Both the position numbers and the translations under genes were made by a program. Below, one piece after another: positions 46,043-57,400 of a stretch of DNA of 64,000 nucleotides (positions are counted from its first letter, which is position 1; every line of letters begins with the position of its first letter). This stretch comes from Porites lobata (lineage: Eukaryota > Cnidaria > Anthozoa > Scleractinia > Poritidae). Location: contig CALNXK010000099.1 of NCBI GenBank assembly GCA_942486035.1, forward strand, positions 463,501 to 527,500, in the 5' to 3' direction. The notes below the pieces were generated by a model, which worked only from the letters and a program-made list of their open reading frames with translations, was not told the DNA's origin and made no database searches.

Positions 46043-46184
46043 CATTATGGGTAAGACGTCTTAAAAAGTCACGCGAACGGAAATTGCGTGACATAACACG
46101 GCGCGATGTCACTGTCACAATCAGCAGGGCCAAGAGGAAAACAAGGTAAACAGACTTCATCATTTATAGCCGGCAAGGTTTACA
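46043..46184 (-). CDS. Signal-peptide exon of a candidate secreted small peptide
   Basis: The minus-strand exon is bounded by a good acceptor (TTATTTTTCCAG, exon from 46184) and a consensus donor (AATG, then GTAAGT at 46042). Two ATGs stand at 46163 and 46160. The frame encodes a typical signal peptide (MMKSVYLVFLLALLIVTV, likely cleavage after TS near residue 20). It is followed by a very basic, mostly Arg/Ser/Phe segment (RRVMSRNFRSRDFLRRL) up to the donor, phase 1. If unspliced the protein would stop after 44 codons. I interpret this as the first coding exon of a precursor for a secreted peptide (hormone-like, antimicrobial or other). The mature region is not found, so function is not assigned. 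Confidence 0.6.
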
Positions 46185-46984
46185 CTGGAAAAATAATATG
46201 CGAACATACGATAAAGTAAGTAGTCAGCAAAATAAAATGAACATAATTTATGATACTCGTAAATTCAAGAAAGACTGGTTCACAGTGTGGGCCATTTTTT
46301 AACGACGTCTTCATCTTTTCTTCTTTTTTTTTTTTCGTTTCTACAACTTATTTGTCACGATCCACTGCACTAACTACCTAGCCTGTAAACACGAAACAAC
46401 GAAATTGCTCCCAAAGTGTTCCCGCCAAAAATAAAATCATGCTCATAAAATCAGACACGTAAAACGCGAGGAAAACTACACCTTTCAATAAAAGTGGTCA
46501 CTAATGTCAAATTTTTTATCGCATTTTGATTTTATTTGAGTTTCAATTGACTTTTTTTTCTGCAAATCATATTACTCCTCCGAAATACATTAACTAATGT
46601 AACTTAACAGTAATCAAAGAAAACGTTCGCGCCAGTAACACCAAATTGATTTCCTTATCAGTCTGAGCTTTTTGATCTTTTTTTTTTTTCATTAAAGTCT
46701 TGTGAATATATAGTCAAATCAGTCTGAATTAAAAAATTACACCAGGCACTTATTGAAAATGACTCGAATTTGGGTTCGTTGGCTTAGGTTTCTGTTGGCT
46801 CCAAGAAATGCTGTTATTGCAGAGCGCGCAAGAGCAAAAGTTTTCAAAATAAGATGGAAAATTTAGATATCTTTCTAAACACAGATGTATAGGCTATTCT
46901 GGCTTCGCAATATCAAAATATAATTTGACACAAACGCAAGAACGCATTCAACCTGCAAGTTCATACAATTGAATTGGGTCTTAC

Positions 46985-47131
46985 CTTCTGGTGAATGTCG
47001 TCTCTTGTAAAGCCAGGCTCATCAATGATATCTTGGAACTTTTCACGGGTTAATATGGTCTCTTTGAAGATTAAGACAGCACGATTGACAGTTCTTTCTG
47101 ACGCACTGTTTCTTTTTGACAATAGACTCTT
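46985..47131 (-). other. Candidate upstream exon of the secreted-peptide gene
   Basis: Open minus-strand segment of 49 codons (contains RAVLIFKETILTREKFQDI and GFTRDDIHQK) ending at a consensus AAG-GTAAGA donor at 46985/46984. Its donor is compatible with the acceptor at 46184. The spliced frame would hit TAA just before the ATG, so if joined it would be a 5' UTR exon. Alternatively it is a coding exon of another gene. Unrecognised. Confidence 0.35.
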
Positions 47132-48398
47132 TCATTGAAAAGATAATCACACTCTGCTACTTTGGAAAGAGCCAATCATAAAAACAATAAATCAAAACAG
47201 TTACCCTCCTCTTGATCAATTGTTCAGTAGGCTGTAATAATAAAGATCAGCAAAGCGAGAGTTAAACGCTCGACGCAAAGAAATTTTAATGTTATTTTTC
47301 CGCCAAGAGTAATTATGACAATTATGGTCTTTTCGCGCGTGAATAATTTGAATTCATTGAACTGCAGTTAACGAAGTTTATGAGTTTACTGAAAGGAAGA
47401 GTCGTGTTAAGCACGCGTCATAAGTTGGAATTAAAAAAAGCAACTACATATATAATATTCGTTTCCCCTTCTTTGTGCCCTCAATCCTTATTACCAATTG
47501 CGTTCATTGCTAGAATGCATTCAAATTGTGTTCAGAAATCCATCAAATATGAAGAGTGCGTTTGGTAAATATCACGTGCGCGATTTACAGCCCTCACCGT
47601 CATCAAAACAAATTCGCCATAAGCTATGATAAACAAACGTGGCAAAGCATAAATTCAACGTACAATTTTCTTTAAATTTTAACCTAACGTACTATTTGCC
47701 AACTTCTTCGGCCTGAAGTTAAAATAAATTCCAAATTTTATGCCAAAATCAATAAAGCACGAAAAAATGTTTTACGGTTTAGTCCTCTCTTCAAATCAAT
47801 GCAGTAATGTTTTACCAAAGAACATATGAATAGTGAAAAAGATACTTCTTTCTTCTAATATCACCACGAAATCAGAAAAGAATACATATTTTTATAAATT
47901 TTTTCTTAAATCTAGATAATAAACGCGCTTGTAAATTAACTTCCAATCAATAAAATGCAGAGATTATTTGTAAAAGTTAAATCATTCATTAATCAAGTTT
48001 AACTCATGCATTAAAGAACTGTTTCCGCCAAACAAGTTCATAAATATGACTTTAAATTATTTGTTACACATTTTACATGAATATTCGATGCATGACACGC
48101 GTCGAGTATTGTTGATTATACTTGAAAAAGTCAAATTCTTCGTGCCACTAGGCTCAGACAAATTGTAACTGATTTAGTACTGAGTGCGTATATATTATTT
48201 TCGAGTAAACATTCATTTGGTGAAATACTCAAAAACCAAGCAAATCGATTGATCAATGTAATGATCAATATTTGAACGTGCGAGCATAAGAAATAGATCC
48301 CGCTGAAAAGTGTACCTCCGCCACAATACAGTGCATTAAAATTCTTCGCGCCAATATTCTATCTACACTGATTAACCGACAACGGATTCTGTAGCCGT
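47132..48398. other. Intergenic stretch, no supported gene
   Basis: AT-rich; nothing recognised. Confidence 0.35.
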
Positions 48399-48806
48399 CC
48401 ATACGTATCCGATTTGTTTGAATGCAGAATTTCTTATCGCGCTTCGAAAAAGATTTGCATGTATACGTTGCAGTATTTTATAAGCATTTTTGCCCATCCT
48501 AACGAAAACGCGATCTCATGATGATTGAAAACGGTACCATCTTTGATAGGAGCATGCGCATTCCTAGGTATCTGACACCGTGACGTAATCGTTTTCAAAA
48601 AACTCCGTTTTCATGAGCGCGGGCTGATTTCCAGAACAGCGGTAGGCAATCGAGCACAGCAAAACAGCGTTTCCAAAAATCCCCATTCTTGAGAGCGGTT
48701 TTGAAAAGATACGTTTTCGTTGACCGTATTCACCGGATACGTGTAGGCGGTCAAGGCCAAAGAGGAGAAAAAAATCTCCGTTTTCAAACAAAAACGGATG
48801 CGTAAG
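48399..48806. mobile_element. Probable MITE with imperfect TIRs
   Basis: The left segment CCATACGTATCCGATTTGTT resembles the inverse of the right end (minus strand CTTACGCATCCGTTTTTGTT). The interior repeats CGTTTTCAAAA-like and CCGTTTTC phrases. Arms are diverged, so the boundaries are approximate. Confidence 0.5.
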
Positions 48807-50279
48807 AGTATAATTTATAATTATCGGAACTCAAGTCAGTTGTGAAATAAAGTGTTGAAAGGCTAAACTCGACTCATAACCTCGTAGAAGTGTAAAGGTA
48901 CCTTTTCCTTCTCTTCTTTCCTTCGCTGAGGTTATGCAGTGCTCGGAGTATTCTAAATCTTACTTCTGCCGCTTTGAGTCTAACATCTATTAGAGTTCAT
49001 AAAGCTTTCCTTGTTTTTCATGCATATCGTGTAATTATCGGGTTACCCTGCGGTCAAGGTCAGCTTTCCAGAATTTGAAAAGTACAACGTGATTGGCTAA
49101 GCTTGGGAAAGGAATGTTGTTCTCGGGTGAGCAGGCGTTTGTGTGAAGGACAAAATACGAGCTCCCCTAAAAACGCCTGCGTCGGAAGTTAAACTAGCTC
49201 ATTATTATTAAATTAAATAATATGCAGCTTAATTTATTTACACATTGACACTGTGGAAGAGATTTTACAGTGAAATAAATTCTGCCTGGAGGCCTTAAAT
49301 CGTTTCTCTTTTTCAAGAGCATAAATTGTTTCGGCATAGTGATATGTTCCTCTATGCTTAAGCTACTAATTCGCTCTTTGGCAAAAGCTTAAGTTCTGAA
49401 TATCTATGCACGTAAATTGAAAAATACCTGAAATCTGTTTACAGCTGAGTTAAGCACTACTCCAGCCTCCTTGGCCTTTTTAAAAATTGTTTATAGCGCA
49501 ATAAATACAGCCTATCCTATTCGAACATGAGCAGAAGCCTAAACTATTCACAGTGATTTTAAACGAATCTGATTTTTATTTACATTTTTATTTTATTATC
49601 TTATATTATTTAATTATCTTTATATTTTTCCTGTGCTGATTCTAGTGAGGCTTTTCTACTGGCAGGGAAATCTTAGCGAAATCGCCTCAAAATCTAGTAT
49701 AGAATAATATAATTAGAAATACTTTCTCTGGACGTACAAGTGGCTTTCAGTTGTGCCATAAGAGACATTATTTTCTTTCCAATTTTCCAGTCCAAAGCTA
49801 TGAACCTCAATCCATTAAGTTTCATGAAATCTTGGTACCTTGATAGATTGAGTCTCCCACGACTTGCAACGTTAACATATTAGATATTATAATTATTTAT
49901 TATCAGCGTGCTTAAAAGTATTAATTATCAATATCTTGCTAAAAATACTGCACCGAATATTTCACAATTGTAATTGGACATACCAGTCTTGTAATGTATT
50001 CAACAGTTTTTCTTCTTGCAAAAAGAAAAACCCAAAATCTTTCTGCACATAATTGATAGATAGATAAGCTGAATTTAACAAATACGACAGCCTATCAGAA
50101 TGCAGAATTTGCAAAAGGATAGACCTTTTCACGTTTGTTTTTCAACTTTTGACATGGACAAGTTAGGGAGAATCGATCAACACCAATGAAAAAGGCGCCT
50201 TAATATTAATAAAATTCCCAAATTTGAAAGTGATACGTCTTAAGCGAGCGAAGATGTTGCTCCGCAAATTTGTGAAAAT
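48807..50279. other. Intergenic stretch, no supported gene
   Basis: AT-rich, no repeat ends or coding frames recognised. Confidence 0.35.
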
Positions 50280-50480
50280 TTAAAGACGTTTGTATATTTG
50301 GGACACATGTTTATGCCCCCCACCATACTAGCGTCTGTAGAATATCGTGACTTTCAGAAGCTCTATCTTAGTTAGTTTTCAACAATTTCAAACAGCTTTC
50401 AAACTAGGCAATATTACAAACCCTAAGTCGCTCTTTTCAGTGGTGTCGACGAATTTTCCCCAAGTTGTCCATGGCAAAAG
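50280..50480 (-). repeat. Interspersed repeat, relative of 45.5-kb copy
   Basis: Ordered block similarity to the 45450-45810 repeat in the same orientation, including the CTACAGACGCTAGTATGGTG versus CTTACAGACGTTTGTAGC region. A diverged, partial copy. Confidence 0.5.
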
Positions 50481-50596
50481 TTGAAAAAAAACGTGAAAAG
50501 TTCTATACCAATGGAAATTTCTCTTTTTTCTGTCGTAGCGTTATTCATCACCGTGCCCACACACAGCGAAAAAGGACTGAAACCCTTAAATTATAA

Positions 50597-53500
50597 TTAT
50601 ATGTTTTCTATTCTCTTGGAACTCCCCATTCCCGGGCCACTTTGGCGACCACTGTTGGTTAACTCGGTGATGTCCATGGATTGGCTGTGTAGACAGGAAA
50701 TATCGACCTTCCGACACGGCACGCAGTCAAATAATGCCTTGGAAGCCTTTCGATAATCTTGACTGAACATGATATAAATAAACGGGTTTATAGCGCAGTT
50801 CAAGTAGACGAGGAAGTTCCCCATAAAGCGAAGAGTTGGAGTTCGGAAGCAAGGCAGACTGTCGAACATAGAAATCAGCATGAACAATCTGGAAGGAAGC
50901 CACAGCAATGCGAATGTTAGAACTGTTACGAGGAGCATCTTAAACACGTTCTTTTTTGCTTTCATTTGGAGCTGTTGGTTGGCTGTCGTCGTTTGCCCCG
51001 GGATTTTGCGCATCCATATCTTGTAGATTATAGCGCTGTAAAAGACGATTATTTCTAACAAAGGAAGGGCGTAAAACAATATGAAATCTGCAGCGGAGTA
51101 TACGGTATTGTAGATTATTGGAATATCTGGCTCCCAGAATTCAAGACAGTACCAACTGCCACGGAACTCATAGATTCTATTCACATACAGTAAGATGGTA
51201 CCTGGAAGAGCTGGGACAAACCATGTTGCAGCGATTAACCAAATTGCTTTCCGAGAGTTGATTGCCCTTCTCAGAGGAAAAAATATGGCGATGAATCTAT
51301 CTGCTGCTATCACAGCGAGGGTGAGAATGGCTGCATTAAGCGTGCAGCCGTTCAGAAATACGTGAAGCTTGCAGATAATTGTACCAGCTAAGCCTGAAAT
51401 AATGGTAAAATAATCATAAATTCGAAATTGCCCTCTAATTAAAAGCTTTCTGTTGACTATAAAATAGTTTAAAAACCATTAGATATGCCAAATAACGTTT
51501 TACAATAACAGAACGATTTTTCGAGGGGTGATCTGTTTAACTACCCTGGTCCCAGAGTTTTTCTTGATTTTTCTTTGCGACAGAGATCAAGAGCAAGCCG
51601 CGAAGCGGCGACAACGAGTCGCGAAAGCGACGAGGAGAGAGAGAAAAACCTCTGGTTACCTTGGCCTCGAATCTCACTTTCATGCTGACGACAGGGTCAG
51701 GATCTGACCCTCGGGCGTTGATTGGTTGATAGTTTTTCAAACGCGCAAACCAATTTGATTGGCTCGTTTAATTGTAACTACCAAGGGGACGCTGAGGATT
51801 TTCACACCTCATTTTGCCTCTCTCTACTAGGGAAGAAAATTGTTTGTATGCTGCACGGGACCAAGGCACGTAGAGGCACGCCATGAATGTTGTTCCTGAA
51901 AGAATATTCGAAGAAATTTTGACCTCGGTACTTAATGAGCGCTTTCCTGAGTCTCACTGAGCAACAAAAGAAAGCTTTGTTCGCTGCGTTGAGTCGAAAG
52001 GATGTGTTCACCATTTTATCAACCGGACATGGAAAGTATATTTTCTGTTACAATACTGTCATTCCATTTAATAAACTAACTTGTTTAGGGCAGCAAAATA
52101 AAAAATCTCCGAATACGGAATGAAAGTTTCCTTGTAGGAAAAAAAACATACAACTTTGTATAAGTACGTAATCATTTTCGGTGCAGCTTGATTTTCCTGC
52201 GACGCCCAAAAAAGATCTAACCAACGCTATTTTTGGCATAGACCTATTCGGCTAACTCAATGTTGTACCCAATTCAAATCTCCCGGGGATAAGATTCTTT
52301 GTGCACTGAATTTGCATTATAATGTGGCATTCACATTTAAATGGTATGGAAATTCCTGAAACAAAACGTTTTATTCCCAAAGGGTTTGAATTGGGTACAT
52401 TGAGTTAGCCGAATAGATCTATTGGGTCAACAAAAACCTCTGAAAGTACATTCCGAACCTTAAGGGTATGTTGTGCTGCATGACTCTTCCTAGCGTCGTT
52501 GTTCCACAAAAAAAGGAAATGGAGCCAGATTGCCCGAATACATATTAATAATACTATTTTCAGGGGAATGCCCGCGAATCGACGCGAACGGCGCGTCCCG
52601 CAGAAGTAAACAATGTAATAAGCGCGATTGATAGACTCTTGCAAACTTTACAACTTCCCGCTGGCACACTGCCGACAGAACAGATGACAATGTTTGTGAA
52701 AAATCGTTGTTATTATACCCAAATAAATTCCTCAAATCCTGCAGCAGTCGTTTGGAACAATGTCGGTTTCTTTTATAAAGTGGTCTTCTTATCCCTGGAC
52801 TCTTGTCGCCCATCGTTAACACATGCTTTAGCTTGACCCCGATTAACAAATCACTCTTTACCACCCAAGTGGAGATGGTTTGTTCATAACATAATTTCCC
52901 CAGGTCTACCCCCACTTAAAAAAATAGCGGCTGATAAGCACGTGTTTGCTAAGTTGCCATTGGTCACTCTTTTTATTAGCAATTTGACGCGTTTGACAGC
53001 TGTCGTCTGCATGAAAGTGAGATTCGAGGCCAAGGTAACCAGAGGTTTTTCTCTCTCTCCTCGTCGCTCACACGGCTTGTTTTCGCCGCTTCGCGGCTTG
53101 CTGTTGATCTCTTTCGCGAAGAAAAATCAAGAAAAACCTCTGGGACCAGGGTACTGTTTAACAGATATATTCCTTGTTGCTGTGCGTGTCATGGGGACCT
53201 TACAATCCGACAACGGCAACGTCCATGAAAAGCTCACTAAAAAATAGCCTCCGCATCCTTTCAAACCATTTCGCGATTATTCCAATTCGCCCAATTACTT
53301 GAAAGAAGCTGAAGCTGGAGCTGAAGAGAGGGGGCCGCACCCGAGTTCAGACAGAGATGTTAGAATTTATCGCATTGCCTTTCCCGTCCTCGAAAAAACT
53401 TAAAACTTGGTCATTTCACGTCGTAGTCGCACAAGGGTAGCAACGAAATGTACAAACGAGCGTGATGCACGTGCAGAGTTGTTGTTTTGCTAACTAGACC

Positions 53501-54585
53501 GATTGCTTTTTGACGTTGCCGTCACCGTCGCCGTAATCGATCACAGATGACGTAAAACGTGATTAAACAACGAAGTGGCACACGAGCTTCAGGCGAGTGT
53601 GTCACTCAGTCTGACGTTTACACCACATTTTGACGTTTTCCGTGATCTATTACTGAACAGACCCACAGCAACATGAAATCTATTTGTTTCTCACAGTGAG
53701 AAGAAAAAACTACATTAACTTGCCTCCTACCGCTTGACTAGCTGTTCGAGGATTTTAGTTTAGATCAGTTTAGGCATTTTTCAAGCTACAAACGTTACTT
53801 TTCATCTCTGCTTCGTTAGTCTCCGCTTTATCTTACTTGTATAGAGTTTCTCCGAAAAGTTATTCAACGTACTCACTTGCTCAAAGCAAAAAATTCACGA
53901 AAAACATTTTCCGCAAACTGCCAGTCTCTCGTAGCGATGACATACGATGGCAACTGCTGTGAAGATTTCCTCCTGTTTATGCGTTTTGTGACAATTTTGT
54001 CAACGAGGAACGATTATATTTGTTAACCGTTCAGTTAAGTCCAAAGAGTGACAAACATCTACTTTCTTTTACCACTATCAATATATCATCAAGAGAAAAG
54101 GTTGTGAAAATAAATAAAAATGACGCCCAAAGGAGAAATACTTTGCTCTGTTATCAAATTCTTAATATCAGCTAATTCTTTAAAGTAATGTACGGAGACT
54201 AGTGTGGAGAATTTGTATCTGCATATTAGGGTTTAAGGATTAAATAGACCATGGAAAATTGCTGTCTATTTTGTAAGTACCTACCACTGATTCCATAACC
54301 CTTATGAGGGGAAATTCTTCCTACGACGTATGGTACGACGTTCATTAGCATGATCATTAGGTTGGCCAAACAAAGGTTGACAATAAAGTAATTGATGGGG
54401 CTGCGCATGCGTGGATTTTTCTTTACAATGCTTATGATGACCGTATTTCCAAAGCTGGAGAAAAGAATAATCAGCAGGTAAGAAGTCACCTGCAGCCATA
54501 TTTCCGTGTCGTTGAAGAGACGGAAGTTACATCCGGACCCGGTTCGAACTGCTGCAGAAGGCGTGAATGAAGTGTTGTTCGCCAT
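50597..54585 (-). CDS. Receptor F: class A peptide-type GPCR with one intron
   Basis: Two exons join to 365 residues: exon 1 54585-54285 and exon 2 51393-50597. The donor is CAGTG-GTAGGT and the acceptor ATTATTTCAG-GC; a phase-1 intron of 2891 bases splits codon Gly101 between TM2 and TM3. The start is ATG 54585 (MANNTSFTPS, N-glycosylation at NTS). GN is in TM1 (46-47). The TM2 sodium-site Asp is Asn (LCLANLM). TM3 Cys108 is expected to pair with the ECL2 Cys in YCLEFW. The rest shows DRF (132-134), IWMRKIPGQ after TM5, LWLP in TM6 and NPFIY in TM7. The basic tail carries a CVPC pair. It is the most divergent intact member of the cluster and the only one with an intron. An unspliced message would end soon after the donor. 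The ligand is unknown. Confidence 0.9.
51883..52123 (+). pseudogene. RecQ-like helicase N-terminal relic
   Basis: The plus strand starts at ATG 51883 (MNVVPERIFEEILTSVL) and hits a stop at 51958. The +1 neighbouring frame (from 51935) continues as LTEQQKKALFAALSRKDVF and then ILSTGHGK, matching the Q-motif and motif I arrangement (E-Q-x-x-A ... G+DVF ... PTG-GKS) of DEAD/RecQ-type helicases. The Walker A is altered (STGHGKY) and all later motifs are missing. A one-base frameshift and truncation show decay. Probably cargo or a former gene of the enclosing transposon. Confidence 0.65.
52240..52420. mobile_element. 181-bp MITE nested in the intron transposon
   Basis: The ends AGACCTATTCGGCTAACTCA and TGAGTTAGCCGAATAGATCT are inverted copies, extending inward through GTACCCAATTCAAA and its inverse (about 37 bases). 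No coding capacity. Confidence 0.85.
53156..54284. other. Remaining intron sequence of receptor F
   Basis: No gene. The segment at about 53510-53660 contains repeat-like TGACGTAAAACGTGAT and its partial inverse ATCACGGAAAACGTCA, probably an old inverted-repeat element. Confidence 0.4.
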
Positions 54586-54780
54586 TGGGCCGTGCCTGTC
54601 AAACTCGTTATGGCTGCACAATTAGAGAGATTGATCTGTGTTTGGCTGACAGTTAAATCTGCAAAAAAATAAAACAAAACAGTTATTCTTTCTTTAATTT
54701 GGGGGTAATGTGTACACGTAGAGCAAGTGTTGATGTTAGCATCGCAGTCCAAATGTACTTATAGTCTATAAGACTTTGGT

Positions 54781-55140
54781 TGTATACCGATTGTTTACCA
54801 TGTCAAAACGTTTCCGTAAAACCCGGTTGAAAAGTAAATGGAACACGACTTCTTGGGTCGTTCCAGCGGAAAATTTCCGGGAAAAACGAAGCATCTGAAA
54901 AGGTAGCCTGTTTTTCGGGATGGAATATTCCAAACAGAAATTCGAGTTCCATTTCTTCAAAGCCATCTTTAGTACCAGTTTCAGGCCTTCGCGGTCGTTT
55001 CTCGGTAAATGGAACGGATTTGTACTAATAGTAAACGTGATCCCCGCGCGAAACTTACCAGTCCTGAATTTTGCGTACCATTTACCTAAACCGTCGACCG
55101 ACTGGTTTGCCAATGTAAATGATAAACAACCTTTGATTCA
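54781..55140. mobile_element. Probable MITE upstream of receptor F
   Basis: The left end (GATTGTTTACCATGT) resembles the inverse of the right end (TTTACATTGGTTTATCATTT region on the minus strand). The interior has several GGAAAATTTCCGGGAAAAAC-type phrases. The open frames on both strands are repeat-derived. Boundaries are approximate. Confidence 0.45.
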
Positions 55141-55694
55141 ACCGATAATTGACATTTATAGATAATTGGGAAGACCTTATAAGTATCGCCTACTTGCAGC
55201 AAATATAAAATTTACCTTGATTGTGTTACTTGAAATACCCCTTCTTCAAAGAAATGTTAGCACTGAAAATAGGGAAAAGAAGCAATTCTATCAACAGATA
55301 AAGGCCTTAGATCGAGTTTGCCGAAAATCTTGCGCAGATTAGTATATGAGTTTCCCCTGGCTTAGTTAGGCCTTGCAGATAAAACCTTTTGAACAGCCAA
55401 CTTTGTCACTTAATGAGGATAAACACAGTTATGCACAATTTTACAACGGGTAAATTTCATATAGCTATCATTGATACTTAACTTTATAATTTGCATACTG
55501 AAAGCACTCTTTAGAATAATCTTAATGTGCGCGATGGAAGCTGTAACTTTTAAAAAAATAATACTGTGCGAGATGAACTTTAAAAGAGACAGCTCCCAGA
55601 AGAGGTGTAGCAGAAATAAAGAATTCTTAGGGCATAATGTGCAATTTTTCAAAAGATTTCAACGAGTTTTGTATCAAGCTGTTATGGTCAATCT
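55141..55694. other. Intergenic stretch, no supported gene
   Basis: AT-rich; no gene recognised. Confidence 0.35.
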
Positions 55695-56083
55695 TACGGT
55701 GGCCCAAAAGTGTCACGGCAATTTCAATTTTCTCACGGCAATTTCAACTTGTTCACGGCAATTTCACTTTGCTCACGGTAATTTCAATTTTTTAACGGCA
55801 AATAACGCTCACGGCGTTTTTTTTTAAACTTCGGCGGTCGACAGCGGCCACCAAAAGTCAAAACGCAAAATCAAAAGTCAATCTTCAAAGTCGATCTTCA
55901 GAGTGAAAAGTGAAAATAAAAAATCGAAAGTCGATTCACGAACACTTATGTCAGTAGACAGTGCGTAGACAAGACAAGAGTTTACTGGTCCCAGAATATT
56001 ATAAGCTTTATCTGACACTCACCTGGTGGCCTGTTTAATATTTACTGCACGTACAGCATCTCAAAATGGTCCAATCCCTCACA

Positions 56084-56665
56084 TTAAGGTGGCTGAACAC
56101 AGTTTTGGCAGTTTGTGAGTATATGTCATTTGCCAAATCATGGCAAGGGAAACGTTTCAGCTCACAAGCTGAAACTTGGCAAGTGAAAAATATACTGATG
56201 GCAGATTTTGATTGATAGGTAAAATTTGACGTTTTCGTAGTTTCCATGGCAACATGAACAATTGAATACAACTTTAAAATTTCGCTTTTGCTCAGTTTAC
56301 ATAAAATTCGCTCATTAGATTTTCCTATAAACTTGCACACAGCTTACTATAATTAATCATTACCATTTGAAACTTATTTCACCAAATTTTAACAGACGGG
56401 TTTTTAGATAATCAATAATATAATTGTACTGTTATTATTCAATGTGCCACAAAACTCATCAGGTCAACTTCCATTTTAAAGTTCTCATTATTTAAAATAC
56501 GATAAAAGTAAAAATTCTGCTAAATATCACAAAATTTTAATGAGTGGATCTGCGATATCGTCTATGTACCATTGCTTTTTCGCCGCCATGTTTGTTTATC
56601 TAATTTAAAACACGCGCCGTCACGCGTGTTACCGCTGACCGCCTACAAAACTGTGTTCACCTTAA
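56084..56665. mobile_element. TTAA-bounded MITE nested in the inverted-repeat element
   Basis: The left end reads TTAAGGTGGCTGAACACAGT followed by TTTG; the right end reads CAAAACTGTGTTCACCTTAA, its inverse. TTAA at both termini is the target signature of piggyBac-type elements, which is inference since no transposase is present. 582 bp; the open frames inside are not supported genes. Confidence 0.75.
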
Positions 56666-57164
56666 TCCAAGCATTGAAGCTACTTCTAAGTCTTGTTTAC
56701 TGATGTCATTGGTAGCAGTGTTCCTATTTTTGCTAAGAAAAAGCAAAAATGGTGGAGCCATACGAAGGAACACGCTATTTATGGACCCGGTCTGAGATTC
56801 GCTTTTTGTTTTATATGAGAACGGTACGGTCTCAGACCGGCACGAAAGTAACTCGTGTCGGGTCAGCGACCGGTATAAAGTCAGACCGGTCTGAGTTCAT
56901 TTTTAGCTCGGTAAACACATGAAAGGAAATGTATGGCGACCGATACGAACTCATAACCAGTCTGAGTTCGTCCCAGTCTCATGTAAATACCCCCTAGTTC
57001 TGCTAGATCGTAAATCGACTTTTGATTTGTGATTTTCACTTTTCTCTTTGAAGATCGACTTTAAATGTCCACTTTTGATTTTGCGTTTTGACTTTTGGTG
57101 CGTGGCCACTGTCGGCCGCCGTAGCCGACAGGTGGTGAGAGAAACGAAAAATGCCCTGAGCGTT

Positions 57165-57400
57165 GCCGTGAAAAAATTGAAATTGCCTTCGGAGTAAAAT
57201 TGCGAAATCGCCCTGAGTAAATTGAAATCGCCGTGAGCAAATTGAAATTGCCGTGGGTAAATTGAAATTGCCGTGATCAAATTGAAATTTCTCTAAACAA
57301 ATTGAAATTGCCGTGAGCAAATTGAAATTGCCGTGAGCAAATTGAAATTGCCCTGAACAAATTGAAATTGCCGTGAGGAAATTGAAATTGCTATGACACT
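57165..57400. repeat. 20-bp minisatellite, ~10 copies
   Basis: The unit reads AATTGAAATTGCCGTGAGCA. The copies are head to tail with one to four differences each. The inverse unit occurs in the left arm at about 55711-55800. A 129-codon open frame across it is a periodic artefact because 20-bp repeats shift frame without stops. Confidence 0.92.

Larger units (their letters stand above)
51540..53155. mobile_element. Long-TIR transposon inside the receptor F intron
   Basis: The left arm (about 51540-51692) contains ACCCTGGTCCCAGAG, AAGCCGCGAAGCGGCGA and CCTCTGGTTACCTTGGCCTC. The right arm (about 53002-53155) is its reverse complement over some 150 bases with scattered differences. The 1.6-kb interior carries a decayed helicase-like frame and a separate 181-bp MITE. 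No complete transposase is visible, so it is a non-autonomous or dead element. Confidence 0.85.
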
